Below are positions 1 through 11,338 of a DNA stretch of 64,000 bases, piece after piece. This DNA comes from Aspidapion aeneum (taxonomy: Eukaryota > Arthropoda > Insecta > Coleoptera > Brentidae): positions 9,869,813 to 9,933,812 of the forward strand of contig OY755042.1 in the NCBI GenBank assembly GCA_963576565.1. The letters run 5' to 3'. Each line of letters opens with the position of its first letter. Positions within the stretch are counted from its first letter, which is position 1. The position numbers and the translations under genes were made by a program. The notes under the pieces were generated by a model. The model made no database searches and was not told where the DNA came from. It saw only the letters and a program-made list of their open reading frames with translations.

Positions 1-342
1 ATGTTAGAGCATCATTTGTTAAATTATTTTTTAAATTTATTAGAATGAAGTATTATTTTTTAATCGTATGTAGTATAATTTTATTTTTTTTTTGTTTTGT
101 AAATAGTTTAATAATTGGGATTTTAGTTTATAAGATTTGTTAGAAACAGTAAAAATTATCTGTAATGTGAATAATTTTTTTAAGTATGTATTATATACAT
201 AAATTAATTTATACAATTTTCTTCCTTGTTACAACAGATAAACTGCCAGTAGCGTAGGGAATTACAAATTGATTCCTGCATAAAATGCACTGGCAAATAG
301 GCTGAAAGGTTATATCAAGTCCATCATGTAAGTGGGTATTTG
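1..342. other. AT-rich flank, nothing recognised
   Basis: Simple AT-rich DNA. No coding pattern, RNA gene or repeat structure is visible on either strand. Confidence 0.6.
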
Positions 343-671
343 CAAGGGCGCACCCAGGGGGGGGGGGCCCCAAGCCTTAGATTTTTAATATATTTTCCAC
401 ATATTTGATGATAAAACATGAAAAATACCTTAAAATTTGACATCAGGAGGTTTCGGGCGCCTCCCAAGCCCAAGCTGTGGCGTAGGGGCGAAAAGACATG
501 ACGACCTTTTTTTTTTTGTTTGGAGACGGTGCGGTTCAAAATTCTACGGCGCGGTTCGGTTCGGTTGGGTGGGTGTTGGTTGGTGCATTTTTTTTTTGGC
601 CGCCACTTTTTTGAGGGTGCGCTTTGTAGCTGTCGGGGCCCCCCCCAAGACACATTCCTGGGTGCGCCACT
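343..671. mobile_element. hAT-type miniature element with poly-G tracts
   Basis: The ends are near-inverted copies of each other: the left end reads CAAGGGCGCACCCAGG and the right end, inverted, AGTGGCGCACCCAGG. The 8-mer GGTATTTG stands on both sides (335-342 and 672-679), the duplication size expected of hAT insertions. Inside are long G/C homopolymers next to both ends and a run of the TTCGG pentamer at 552-566. There is no transposase, so it must be non-autonomous. Open frames through it on both strands are homopolymer artefacts. Exact ends are uncertain by one base. Confidence 0.7.
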
Positions 672-1611
672 GGTATTTGTAAAGAAGTTTTAAAGTATCG
701 TAATCGTCGCCTTAATGCACAACTATTGTAAGTCACAAAATTAAGTTTTTACAGGAGAACATTTTTTTAGTTGGTTGGTCGGGGTATCACCGCTTAAATT
801 GGTCGGGCGGATGGTGGGGACGTTTCATCTCTTAGACATCCAATATTTGTGAATTCAATAAACCGCGCTTGGAGCTATACGTTTCCCCAAAAAAATTGAA
901 AAATGGGAAAACTGACGAAATATATCCAAGGCCGTACCTAGGGGGCAATTAAGGCAGATCAGTCCTTCACTAAGTATTCTAAAATCTCTGTTAAAGCAGA
1001 CTTCTCAGCAACTTAGACAAATAAATTGTACAATACACTTATTTTTATTAAAATGTTTTAATCCCCCTACGATATTTCTTTCTGAGTACGACCCTGAATG
1101 TTTCTGGAAAGTAATATCAGGCTGGCAACATTAACTTGGCATATGATCGCACGCTTCTTTTGTAAATGGATTCAATGCAGAATAAAGTAGCATATACCTA
1201 AAAAACATTATTTTTACCCAACTTCAGCACGGCGAAAGGAAGGGTAATGTTTTTCGATTGTTGTATGTATGTAAATATGTATGTTTGTGTCACGCTAGAG
1301 GCTAAACGGCTGAACCAATTTTGACAAAAAAGGTATCGTTGGATTGCTACGGATCCCGAAGGTGCTAAAGGCTATATTTTTTAAACAGGAATCAACATGG
1401 CGGTTTTCAGATGCCATTTTGTCACATGATGTAGGCTTTAAGGCATAAAAAGTATCTAAATTTCAGGCGATTTTATTGAAATTCCTTTGATTACTCATTG
1501 CAAATATCCTCTAATTTGCTGTAGTTACTTTGTAGTCCTCCCTGCTCCCACTCATCTCCCCTCCTGTCATTCCCCCCACCCTATTCAAAAACCATATTTG
1601 AATAATTTTAT
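672..1611. other. Non-coding stretch, no recognised feature
   Basis: AT-rich DNA with several pyrimidine-rich patches near 1530-1580. The segment 1210-1380 reads like a dispersed repeat (a run of TATG words, then a mixed segment) but has no second copy in this window. Confidence 0.5.
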
Positions 1612-1737
1612 CAAATATAGAGCGATTTCAAAAATTCTTTCTGCATACGCTTTCAGATGTTTTTTCAACATCATTTTACTAGTTTACCCCTCCCTTTCTT
1701 TTTCCCTCCATTCTTATTAGTAATAGTTGTAGCTATA

Positions 1738-1869
1738 ATGGTGGGTGTGCTTTCGGGCTGTTCGGCCGTCGTCGTTGGAAATTCGTTCTCGACGTTTCGC
1801 CATCTCGAGTGGATGGCATCTTCAGGAGATGTTGACTGTTTGTCGGCTTCTCGAAGCTTTCACAATTTG
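1738..1869 (-). mobile_element. 132-bp insert with 14-bp target duplication
   Basis: The 14-mer TAGTTGTAGCTATA occurs exactly at 1724-1737 and again at 1870-1883, bracketing 132 bp of GC-richer DNA unlike the minisatellite around it. A 14-bp duplication fits insertion by a LINE or Penelope-like machinery, so this is probably a short retro-inserted sequence. On the minus strand it holds a hammerhead-like core (separate entry). It has no ORF. It could be the tail of a longer Penelope-like element or a small retrozyme-like unit; the sequence does not decide. Confidence 0.6.
1768..1825 (-). ncRNA. Hammerhead-ribozyme-like core, probably inactive
   Basis: Reading the minus strand, the conserved box CTGAAGA (fits CUGANGA) is at 1825-1819. 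It is followed by a perfect six-pair stem (GCCATC with GATGGC, 7-nt loop) and then GAAAC at 1798-1794. A five-pair stem III, CGTCG with CGACG, can follow. This is the order of a hammerhead core. However, the base expected to be U after stem III is A, and no good stem I is visible, so cleavage activity is doubtful. Hammerheads are known in Penelope-like elements and retrozymes. The match could also be chance around one hairpin. Confidence 0.3.
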
Positions 1870-2231
1870 TAGTTGTAGCTATACCTTTCACAAATATAGA
1901 GCAAATTCAAAAATTCTTTCTGCACACGCTTTAAGACTTTGTTTCCAACATCATTATACTATTTTGCTTTGCACCCCTTCCTCTCCCTCTCTTCTCCCTA
2001 CCCACAAATTTAGAGCGATTTCAAAAATTCTTTCGGCACACGCTTTAAGATTTTTTTTGGCACCAGTTTACTAATTCCCTCCTCCCTCTCTCCTTCCCCA
2101 CCTTCGCTCAATGCAAGGTAACCCTATTCACGTCCATACAAAATCTACACATACTTTTTGGGTAAAGCTAAATTAATTGTAAATGCATAGTGCTTTTTAT
2201 AAAGCTAAATAAGAACTAAACTTAAAAGTTG

Positions 2232-2484
2232 GAAATAAAAAAGTTTTTAAATAAAAAAACACCCAACTGCTAAATTTACTTGTAACTACTAGTCGCAGTT
2301 GGGTACAAAATTACCCTATAACCAAAACTGTATAGCTTCGTAAGTGCGCCTTGAACATCAAAACTAAAAGTTAAAGCATGTCGTCCATTATAGCTATACC
2401 TATCAATTTTGTATTCAACTGCGACTAGTACTTACAAGTAAATTTAGCAGTTGGGAGTTTTTTTATTTAAAAACTTTTTATTTA
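2232..2484. repeat. Palindromic miniature element
   Basis: Two arms of about 90 bp are near-perfect inverted copies. Both contain CAACTGCTAAATTTACTTGT followed by an ACTAGTCGCAGTTG block. They are separated by about 70 bp. This is the shape of a foldback MITE; the superfamily is not clear. Confidence 0.7.
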
Positions 2485-2525
2485 CATAATTTTGACCAAA
2501 AGCACAAAAAGATGTACAGTAGTCA

Positions 2526-4621
2526 ACCCGAATTCCGTCACTTTTTAGAAATTTTTTGAATTATTAGGCTAATCCTACAACGGAATATCAAAAAAATACT
2601 TTTATCAGTTCATATCTTGCAACAGTGTGCGCAAATTTCAGCTGTATTGTTTAAAAGGAAGCTGCGCTCGAAAAATTCTTTTAGTCATGCGTCAATTGTC
2701 GAAGCGGAACATCGCATTTTATTATAAGGTAAGCCACTTGCACGTACAGGGTGTCCCAAATTGGGCACTTTTATGGGGTTTAAGGTACTTCTAGGGGAGA
2801 CAGAGAAAAACTGACCACGCATTGCGAGGCTCAAACTTCAAGAAAAGACTTATAGTGAAAACCGCATTTTGAAATATCGTCTCGTCTTTGAGCTACGGGG
2901 GCTTTTTAAAAGTCTGCATTTTTGAAGGGGGTCTAAAACTTCGTTATTAGTGGAAATTTTGATTTAGAGTAAATTGCAGTTTTATAGACTTTGTCACGAG
3001 GAATTCACCCGCTAAATTATATTTTAACTGTCACTTTTAGTTTTTGAGATATGACATAAAGTTGCATTTTTTCTTATGGAATGGCCTATATTTTAATTAA
3101 TTTTCGAATTCGTCATTGAATTCTTTTCAAAATGATGTATCATATGTCATAGTTTGATTGAGCGGTTTAGGACTGTGGGACTATGACGACTTTCCGATTA
3201 TTTTATTTTTGTAAAAAATAAGGGTGACAGAGTTCAGGTGGGCAAATTTGTTTTTTAAAGTTCTGTTTTTTTCCATATCAACAATAAATCTAAGATGATA
3301 AATCCTACAATAAATAAAAATTTTAAATTCCGTAATATGTTTTGGATACTCTATTCATTTAAAATCTGTGATGAATTTGGGTGTCGGAATTCAGGTTACG
3401 ACATGGACGGCTTTCAGGTTGTGATTTTCACGTTTGCTGGATTATGAAGGAGGCTGTCCCCTTTTCATATCTTACGAAGAATACTTACCTATCCAGAATT
3501 TTTGCTACAAATATTCTGTTTACTGTAAGAAATAAATATCTTATAGGTTCAACCCCACTAAAAACTATTAATTATTATCATTTTGAATACCATAGTTATA
3601 AGTCAAGCGAATTTTTAGTTATGTTACAGTCCGACAGATAGACCAACAGAAAATCCTAGAACAGTTATACTGACACACAGACATTATTCTACCACAAAAT
3701 TTGGTAATTAGTTTTTTTTTGGGTTTTTAAACAAATCATTTGAAGTGGTAATAAAAATATTTTATTGAGTAACCCATTAGGCTTTCACCTCTAATGGTAT
3801 GCATGAAAAACTAAAAATTCTATATTTTTTCGTCCTCCTAAAAATATTTAATGAATTTTTGTAAGCAAAGTTAATTAGTACAATAAAAAATTGTTGTATT
3901 TGTTATAGATTGTTTTTAGCATCCATTTTATCATATTGTCATGTATGTAATTTGGGCATGCTATCCGGAACTTGGTTGGTTGACCTGATGTAAAAGTATT
4001 AGGACGTCAACCTAGGAAGTATGTGGTGCAAACGATTTATGTTTGAGATTAAAACATGTTTGTAATCACATGCTTCTATAAAACCAATCAAGAACGGATA
4101 GTCGGGGTTCAGTTCAGTGAGTACGCTAAGTACTTAAGTTCTTAATAGTCAAGTATAGAAACAGTAAAGAGATTCTGATCGAGAGCTGAACCCGACCTAC
4201 ACGTGAATAATATTTGTATCAGAAGACTGGGCCAGACAGTAGTGATTAGTGTGTAAGTATCTTTGTACTAGTATTAAATAAACCCTTAAACTATCTCACG
4301 ATCCTCTTTATTTGTGCGCAACACGTTCACAAATAGTCACGACAACCCCCTCGTGACAATATGACGGAATATAGGTCAAAACTATGTCGGAGTTCAGGTA
4401 AGCAATACGACGGAATTAGAAATTTCGGATCTCTAACTTTTTTATTCACTACAAAAATATAGTTAGATTGAAATTCTCAAAATACAGTACAATGTTTAAT
4501 CAAAGGTCTAAAGTTTCAGCGCAAGTTAAAATAATTTATTATATTAACACATAGAACATTGCATATCATCTCAAAATTCAGTCCATGAATACTAAGAAGC
4601 TTAAGGTGACGGAATTCGGGT
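2526..4621. mobile_element. Candidate TIR element with internal copies of its end motif
   Basis: The 16-mer ACCCGAATTCCGTCAC at the left end is repeated exactly, inverted, at the right end (4606-4621). Variants of the motif recur inside, each around a GGAATTC or GAGTTC core (near 3226, 3384, 4387 and 4403). No transposase is readable. A solo LTR lies inside at 3937-4358. A mariner-like TACAGGGTGTCCC terminus near 2745 suggests further layering. No clear target duplication was found, so the boundaries are an inference from the inverted ends. Confidence 0.4.
3937..4358 (+). mobile_element. Solo LTR of an LTR retrotransposon
   Basis: The 422-bp segment begins TGTCATG and ends CGTGACA, short inverted ends of the TG...CA type. 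The 4-mer ATAT stands on both sides (3933-3936 and 4359-4362). It carries a TATA box (TATAAAA at 4077-4083), a TCAGT initiator about 30 bp later, and a polyadenylation signal AATAAA at 4277-4282, all on the plus strand and in promoter-to-terminator order. No internal retroviral-like coding remains, so it is best read as a recombined solo LTR, possibly Ty3/gypsy type from the 4-bp duplication. Confidence 0.75.
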
Positions 4622-4857
4622 CGCCTAAGGTATTTAAGTTACTAAACCTAAACATAACCTTAACAGGTCGACCCAGCAAATTTACAGGGTAATCGGCAAG
4701 CTAGACCTCGAAGCGTGTAAGCCTGGGAAGACTTGTATAGTCAGTTTCCATTCTTGTATCGTACTTATTTTTTTAAACCGACTAAAACATGTGCACAAAG
4801 ATTCTCCACCTGTAAATACTAAGGTACCTACTCAAAAGCTACTAATCAATAACTATT

Positions 4858-5680
4858 TTTTTTTTCTTTTACGGTTAAGCGCACTCGCAAGGAGATCCCT
4901 ATCACGCTCGAGAAGCGGCCAGTGCGCGGAAATGTTGGTGTGTGTTGGTTTTGAAACGGTTCAAGTTGTAACCTGCAGGGAAAACTGTCGCAGGGAGTTT
5001 ATTCCACAGCGATGCTGTTCTCCAGAGATATGAATTCTGATATAATGAGGTTCTTGGTGCCTCTATTTTGACAGTAAATTGATGGTTACTAACTACTACT
5101 ACTACTAACTCTTCAGAGCATTTTCCGTGATAATACCTGTAGAAGAGAGATAGATCGCCCACAGTTCTTCGATGTTCGAGACTATCCAAGCTACGGGTAA
5201 GTGCGGGGTCATTGATCAGCTTGATAGCTCGTTTTTGCACGGTGTTCAAAAGCATTAAGGTATGTTTGGGTGCCGCACTCCATATATGTGAGCAGTACTC
5301 CATAGTTCGTCGAATCTGGGCTTTGTAGAGTGTCAGCAGTTGGCTTGGTGTATACAGATGTCTTGTACGAAATAGCACCCCAAGCTTTTGGGACGCCGTT
5401 TTAGCTATATCTGCCACGTGACTGTGCCAAGACATGTTGGTCTCTGCAGTGACTCCTCAGATGTTCAACTGGCTTTGCAATGTGACAGCACTTCCAGATA
5501 GCATGATGTTTGGCTCACCGGTGCTGGTCTTTTTTGAAAACAGGGGTGCTTGGGTTTTCTGCGCGTTGAAATGTACAAGGTTTTTGTTGCCCCAGTCCTC
5601 TATTATCTCCAGGTCGTTATTTATCTGCGATATTTGAGTTAGTCTAAGATGATGGAATTCACGTGCGGATAGACACTGAG
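4858..5680 (-). pseudogene. LINE A fragment, reverse transcriptase C-terminal part
   Basis: The minus strand encodes the end of a non-LTR reverse transcriptase of the CR1/jockey kind. A frame at 5435-4902 gives 177 residues with the thumb-type motifs YKAQIRRTMEYCSHIWSAA and VQKRAIKLIND and the terminal LWNKLPATVFP block. A second frame upstream (about 5640-5470) continues the protein, so there is a frame break near 5440. Compared with the copy at 31629-32614, about 55 bp around 5090 are replaced by an (ACT)n run, read as five valines. The 3' end is a short A tract at about 4860. The copy is 5' truncated and dead. Confidence 0.85.
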
Positions 5681-5789
5681 TGGGTGGTTGACTATGACTA
5701 TAATAAAACTAATAATTTACAACCGTACAGGGAACACACAGTAGACTTTCTTGCAGTAGTGTCGCGCGAACATCTCCTCACATTGACCA

Positions 5790-5955
5790 TGTAGTGTTCT
5801 GAAGAATCTCTTAAGGACGAAACAGTTAACTGTCAACACTTAATAGGTGTCCATTAGATCTTGGACCCCCGTGGGTGTACAGCTTTTAAGCTGCCCACGG
5901 AAAAATACAAGAGAAAACAAAATCTGTCTTTGCCCGCTTAGCCACAAAAAAATGT
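5790..5955 (+). repeat. Dispersed repeat R1, copy 1
   Basis: One of three copies in the window (also 6281-6445 and 44064-44215). All share GACGAAACAGTTAACTGTCA, then TAGGTGTCCATTA, a CCCACGG segment and an AAAACAAAATCT-like tail. No coding potential. The family is not recognised. Confidence 0.7.
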
Positions 5956-7802
5956 TTATCTTTTTATTCACGGGTACTAAACTTCACGTTTGTAGTATCT
6001 TTGGCTCACGCTCCGCTGACTCGACATAAAACGTTGCGAAGGCGGAAAAGAAATGCAATATGCATTGACCCGACCAGAGGGACAAATTATCTCACGGTCG
6101 TGAGTACTGTTTTTCGTTTCATCTGCCTGCTTTTATTTTTACTCTGGTAGTTTCTTTTGTATTTGGAGATGTCGCCACTTATGTGAAAGCAACGGTATTG
6201 CAGGCTTTATTTCTCTTACCAATATCGTAAGATGAGATTAATTTACCGTCTCTGTAGCTTTACTAAAGTGTCAAATATGCAGTGTTTTGAAAACTTCCTT
6301 TAATGACGAAACAGTTAACTGTCAACACTTGATAGGTGTCCATTACATCTTGGACCCCCGTGGGTGGAGAGCTGCCCACGGAAAAATACAAGAAAAAACA
6401 AAATCTTTCTATGTCTGCTTAGCCACGAAAGAATGATTGTCTATTTCCTAGATGGTTCATCCCCTACCCCGTTCGCCCGCTGAATTAATAATTAATACAG
6501 ATAATGGATTTATAAGATTACGCGAAATTTATAGACCCCGAGTCAGAGTCCTGATTATCATATTATATTATTATTCAGTGTTACTTGTGTATATAGTGTG
6601 CTAAGTTCTTGCCAGTTACTTCTACTTCCCTCTTTGTCTAATAAAGATGGACATATAAATTGTCTTTTGTAAATCTTTATCTCTTTCTATTAGAGAAAGT
6701 GGGAAATGGAAGTGAGCGGCAAGAAGTGAAACTGTAGACCAGTCCTAATGAAAGTAGGCAGTGATCTGGTATTTTTATTTAGCTTTCTAACTCGCGCAGC
6801 AATGGCTAGAGAAGGTGTTATTTGAAAAAAGTTTGAGATAACGTCGAAAATGTGTCATTTGGGTGTGTGTTGACCTATCTTAACAATATCGTCGTGATAT
6901 CTGTCTATATATGTGTGTAGTTGTGTGTGTTTGTGTGGGTGAATGTGTAGGTGTGTGTGTGTTTTTTTTTTCTTATTTTCTCAAGTTGTTAATACCGACT
7001 AAAACCTCCGCTTTCCTCTAACCTCTGATCCCCACGGAAACTGCCGTTAGGCATAACTTAATGGGGGGAGGATCTAGCTACTGCTCTTCCTTTTGCTACC
7101 TAAAGTATTATTCTTCCTATTTTTCTTCTAATTGGCGTCATTCGCTCTTCTGCTTTCTATGGAACGCAGTTCTAAAAATGTCTGTGTGTGTGTGTATTGG
7201 TTTAAATATATTGCTCCTGAAACGTGCGCAAAGTAGTTTTCCCGCACTTATTCGAACTCTGCTTTGTGTTGTTCGTAAAATTAATATTTACTTTATTTTT
7301 AGTACGAAAAATTAAATTTTTTGCACTGATATATCAAATTTTGAATATTATGTAAATATTTCAAGTTTTTTTTACCATTTTGCATATGAAATGCCTTGTT
7401 GCTATGGTGTAACTAGGATTCTAAACAAAAATTGCAAAAAACTATTTTTTTTTAAATGGATCCATGTGATGTGGATGTTATTTGGTACAGTTGTTCTTAG
7501 CGCTTAAAGAAAACTATTTTTCCGCACTTAAATGCTTAACAGTACCCGCTACGCGTCGTTCTGTCAACTGCATTTCCGTGCGGAAAAATCGTTTTTTGCA
7601 CTTGTTAGGAAAATAGCTATTTTCTACGAAAGTGCTGAAAGTTTCATTCCTCCGCAGGCATTTTAGTTTCGAAAGTGCACTGCATGCGGCAAGTATTTTT
7701 TTTGACATCTACATCTGAAATAAAAAAATTTAAACACTAGACAATCTCTAAAAATAGAGTTCTGCACACAGCGTCAATCAAAGTGTCATTCAAAAACTGT
7801 AC
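5956..7802. other. Non-coding stretch with repeat R1 copy and GT-rich patches
   Basis: Apart from the R1 copy at 6281-6445, this holds GT-rich simple sequence near 6900-6965 and 7180-7195 and AT-rich DNA. The block at 6150-6230 resembles 9320-9400, so it is also repetitive. No gene is visible. Confidence 0.5.
6281..6445 (+). repeat. Dispersed repeat R1, copy 2
   Basis: About 165 bp closely matching 5790-5955 in the same orientation, including the GACGAAACAGTTAACTGTCA block and the GCCCACGGAAAAATACAAG block. Together the two copies make a direct repeat about 490 bp apart. Confidence 0.7.
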
Positions 7803-9089
7803 CACCAATATTTACTAAGGCGTAAGTTTTAGTCTAGGTTTTGGTTTAAGTTTAGGGTTTAGGTTTAAAATTTAAATGTGCATTGGTTTGGAAAAATTGA
7901 TTTTTTGCCGAAACAGGCCGAAATTGATTTGGTATTTTTACCTGTATGGACGATAAAATGTCCTAAAAATTGAAATTTAAGACGATTTGTTCTTGAAATG
8001 GACCATATAGACCGGAAAAAAGAAGAAAACATGGAAAACTGATTTTTCTACAACTATCTAATTTAGGCTACTACGTCACTTTAAACCCCTAGGTCATGGG
8101 ATTCCGACTAAAAAACGTCCTAAATTTTAAACTACCTCCGTGGGGTGGTTTATCTCATTGTAACTTGAGAACAATTACGTTTTTGTTAATTTATTTGTTA
8201 AAAATGTAAAATTTGATCATATTTAGGAACGATATGACAAAATTTAATACGATTTTTAGCTTCAATTAACTATTAGAGCGAGTTTTTTAGGGCAATGTAC
8301 ACAAGGCTGGATAAACCGTTTAGTACTAAATTCTCATATCTCTTTTATATTTTAGCATGTAGCTTTTAAACGATATTAGCCTTGACAAGGAAAGTAAAAA
8401 AAACGATCTTCAGATTAAAATCCAAATAAACTCACACGCGATTTGTTTATTTGCAAATAATTTTTAAATTATTATAATAAAAAATGTTTTTATTTATTTA
8501 TTTATTTATTGTAGCAGTCATTTTCCATTAATGGTTTTAATACGCTCTAGCCATACAGATATATTTAAAATGTACGTGCACCGAGATGACAACAGATGAC
8601 AATCCCAGTACTTAGACCAGCAAGTGTCAGTCAAGTCACTTTTACGTCATTTTATTAAATTTAAAAATTTATTTTTCTGTTTCGCTTTGTTTGTGCAAGT
8701 TATATAATAAAAATTACGAAATTAGAACACATTTTCCGACAATGTCAAGTTTGGGACGTAAGTGTAAATTGAAAAATGTAAGTAATTCACTTAAATACCG
8801 CTGCATTTTCACTTAAACCTCGTTCCCTACAAACTTAAACCTATAGTTTAAACTATTTCTTTTCCGTTTTTTCCATTTTTTTTTACGAAATTCTTGCAGA
8901 TTCTTATTTAAACCGGTTTTTTTTCCATTGCGATATAACCTATGTAGTTATAATTAGTCCAGAATTCCATTAACTTTTATTAAGTTTGAAAGAAATTTAG
9001 TTAAAACGTTTCACAAAAGATAAACTAAAATTTAAACCTAAACCTAAACTTTAAACTTAAACCCTAAACCATCTTAGTAAATACTGGTT
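7803..9089. repeat. Long inverted-repeat element
   Basis: About 75 bp near 7803 and about 80 bp ending at 9089 are inverted copies. Each contains an ATATTTACTAAG-like block followed by runs of TTTAGG/TTTAAG words. The inner 1.1 kb is non-coding and includes an ATTT microsatellite at about 8487-8510. This looks like a non-autonomous foldback element; no target duplication could be assigned. Confidence 0.45.
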
Positions 9090-10735
9090 TATGTGTTCAA
9101 AAAACCAAAATTTAAGTTTTCGATAAAAATATCTTGGTGAAAATGTTTTTAAATAAAAAGCGTGTTTTTGAAAAACGGACAGTGACCCAGATTGGATAAA
9201 CACATGGCCGTCTTTAATTATGTTGTTGATTCCAAATCAAACAACTTAGGGTCAAAATTTTTGTTCTAAATATTAAAAATTATAACCTTTCTTAAGTTTG
9301 GGTTGTTGCTAGCTTCTCTTGTATTTGGTAGATGTTGCTACTTGTGAAATCATACGGTTCGCAGGCATTATATTTCTCTTAACAATATCGTAAGATATGC
9401 TTTATAACTAGGGACATACACTTTGTTATCGTTATTGTTATTACTGAGTCTGCGCATTAGATATTTCAGAGACCTTCCAAAACAAGTTATCACTAGACCC
9501 ACTGTTCCTACTCGAAATGTAAAGGGGTTGCAACGAAAAATTCAAGACAGCAAAAAGTGCACCCTCGCAAACAAAATCGAAGTATTAGAAAGTTTTTCAA
9601 AAAACTTACGACATATACCCAAAAAAGCCTATGTTACCTTTGACATAATATTTATCTGTGAGCTCTGTTTACATTATGAAGACTAGATGTTGGTTTAATT
9701 TATTTTTAAGTAAACTGACTGTCCGTTTTTCGAAAACATATTTTTTGATCGAAAACCTAAATTTTAAATGACACTTTTATTAAGAATTACTTCAAATAAA
9801 AAAAAATTTTAAAACATTTTTTTCGAATGATATTTTATTTTTTAAAAAATTTTTTTTCGAATGAAATCTTGTACGAGAATGTTTTTGTTATAGTTATAGT
9901 TCGACTGAGGGGTTTTTTCTAAGATATTTTTGTAAAAAAACTTCCCTGACTTCTTTCTCAGGATCCTAGAGGATGTGAATCTGAACCAAACCGAACCGAA
10001 CCAGCATATTTGTTCAAAAAAAGTTCTAAAATTATTCGAAAAAAGTCTCGTATGAACAAAATATTTTTGAGAAAAATGTAATTTAAACAAAATGTTTTTA
10101 AAAAAAATGTCATTAAAAAAAAAATCAAAAAATAAATGACATTCAAAAAAAATATTTTTGAAAAAAACTTGATTTCAAATGTAATTAGTTTTAAAAAAAT
10201 TGTTTTTAAAAAGTGTTATTTACAAAAAATGTCATTCAGAATTTTCAAATAAATGTCTTTTCGAAAACTGTGTTTTTGAAAAACAAAGTGACCCAGGGGA
10301 AATACATCTTTCATTTTAATAGAAAATATGCAGGGCGTTCTTTAACTTAATAAAAGTTGCTCTCAATGTTTGACATAAGAAAAGGCATTTGATATCTTCG
10401 ACATAGTTTAAAAAAATAATAGGCATTGAAAAACTATGTAACTTAAATAGTTAATGTTTTTTTGTATCTCTTAAATTACCCCTATAAAAGACACCCAAAT
10501 ACAAAGAATGATCCTGTAAATTATATTTACTTATGGGAAATTGTTTAATTTAAAAAGGTTTGCTATATCTGGCACCACTGTATATCTCAATCTTCAATAA
10601 TAGGGATGAGACTCAAACAGTAGGGTGTAATGTGAATGTATATTTACGATGTACATTGATAATAATAAAAAAATCGTAATAGGTAGAATACCTCAGGTAG
10701 TTTTTTATTCTTATAAAAAAATGATCTAAATAATA
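9090..10735. other. AT-rich repetitive stretch, no gene
   Basis: Blocks around 9100-9190, 9715-9790 and 10200-10300 share an AAAACGGACAGTGACCC-like motif in both orientations. The rest is long A/T-rich low-complexity DNA whose lysine- and phenylalanine-rich frames are not credible proteins. A run of the CCGAA pentamer lies at 9983-10002. Confidence 0.5.
9983..10002 (-). repeat. CCGAA pentamer run
   Basis: The 20 bases are four units of a 5-bp period: one CCAAA-type variant, then CCGAA units. It sits in AT-rich DNA with nothing similar immediately around it. It is one of nine such runs in the window. Confidence 0.75.
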
Positions 10736-10989
10736 ACAAAAACATTTCATGTAAGAATTGAGATAAAAGTAAAGCTAAGTTCTCCAATACAAATTTATTT
10801 CAAAATGAAAGGTTCTTACTAGTTTGGAAATGTTTTTTTAAACTTTGCTATTACAGCCAGTAGAGTAGAGTCATTTACGGCCGTAATAGCCAAGTTTAGA
10901 AAAACTTGGAGGGGTTGTTAACTCTATGAAGATCTACGACTGTGCAAAGTTTGAGATTCGTAGCTCATTCCAAAGCAGAGTTTTAGGGA
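10736..10989 (+). repeat. Copy of the palindrome family seen at 62448-62822
   Basis: Begins AACAAAAACATTTCATGTA and continues with CCAATACAAATTT and AAAATGAAAGGTTC blocks, as at 62460-62600. It then runs into a segment inverted relative to 61500-61600 (GTAGCTCATTCC, TTTGCACAGTCGTAG). It is therefore a compressed or rearranged derivative of the repeat complex at 61.5-62.8 kb. Confidence 0.6.
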
Positions 10990-11338
10990 TGGTCTCGAAC
11001 ATCGAAGAACTGTGCGTGATCTATCTCTCTTCTACAGGTATTATCACGGAAAATGCTCTGAAGAGCTGGCACGTATGATCCCCCCGGGAGTAGCACCTAC
11101 TAGGCTAACACGTCAAACAGACGACAACCATCAATATACTGTCAAAATAGAGGCACCAAGTACCTCATTATATCAGAATTCATATCTCTCGAGAACAGCA
11201 TCGCTGTGGAATGGACTCCCTGCAGATTACAACCTGAACCGTTTCAAAACCAACATACACCAACATTTCCGCGCACTTGCCGCTTCTCGAGCGTGATAGG
11301 GATCTCCCTGCGAGTGCGCATACCCGTAAAAAAAAAGT
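10990..11338 (+). pseudogene. LINE A fragment, 3' end
   Basis: A plus-strand copy of the last part of LINE A (compare 4858-5680 and 31629-32614). The 94-residue frame at 11012-11296 contains LSLFYRYYHGKCSEELARM and the closing LWNGLPADYNLNRFKTN block. The region coding VFPAG is lost relative to its sisters. It ends in an A tract at about 11330 and is strongly 5' truncated, as is usual for LINE insertions. Confidence 0.85.

Larger units (their letters stand above)
1612..2103 (+). repeat. Minisatellite, three units of about 100 bp
   Basis: Three diverged units begin near 1612, 1893 and 2006. Each starts with an AGAGCGATTTCAAAAATTC-like block, continues with a CACACGCTTTAAGA-like block and ends in a CCCTCCCTCTC-type pyrimidine tract. 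The first and second units are separated by the insertion at 1738-1869. The open frames here follow the repeats and are unlikely to be genes. Confidence 0.7.

Noticed and set aside
324..736. Overlapping open frames on both strands
   Set aside because: They run through G/C homopolymers of a hAT-type miniature element; composition and overlap explain them.
7803..9089. TTTAGGG/TTTAGG words as interstitial telomere
   Set aside because: The words are irregular, part of an inverted-repeat arm, and of plant type rather than the insect TTAGG; a foldback element explains them better.
9842..10146. Phenylalanine- and lysine-rich open frames on the minus strand
   Set aside because: Low-complexity A/T DNA; no domain and overlapping frames.
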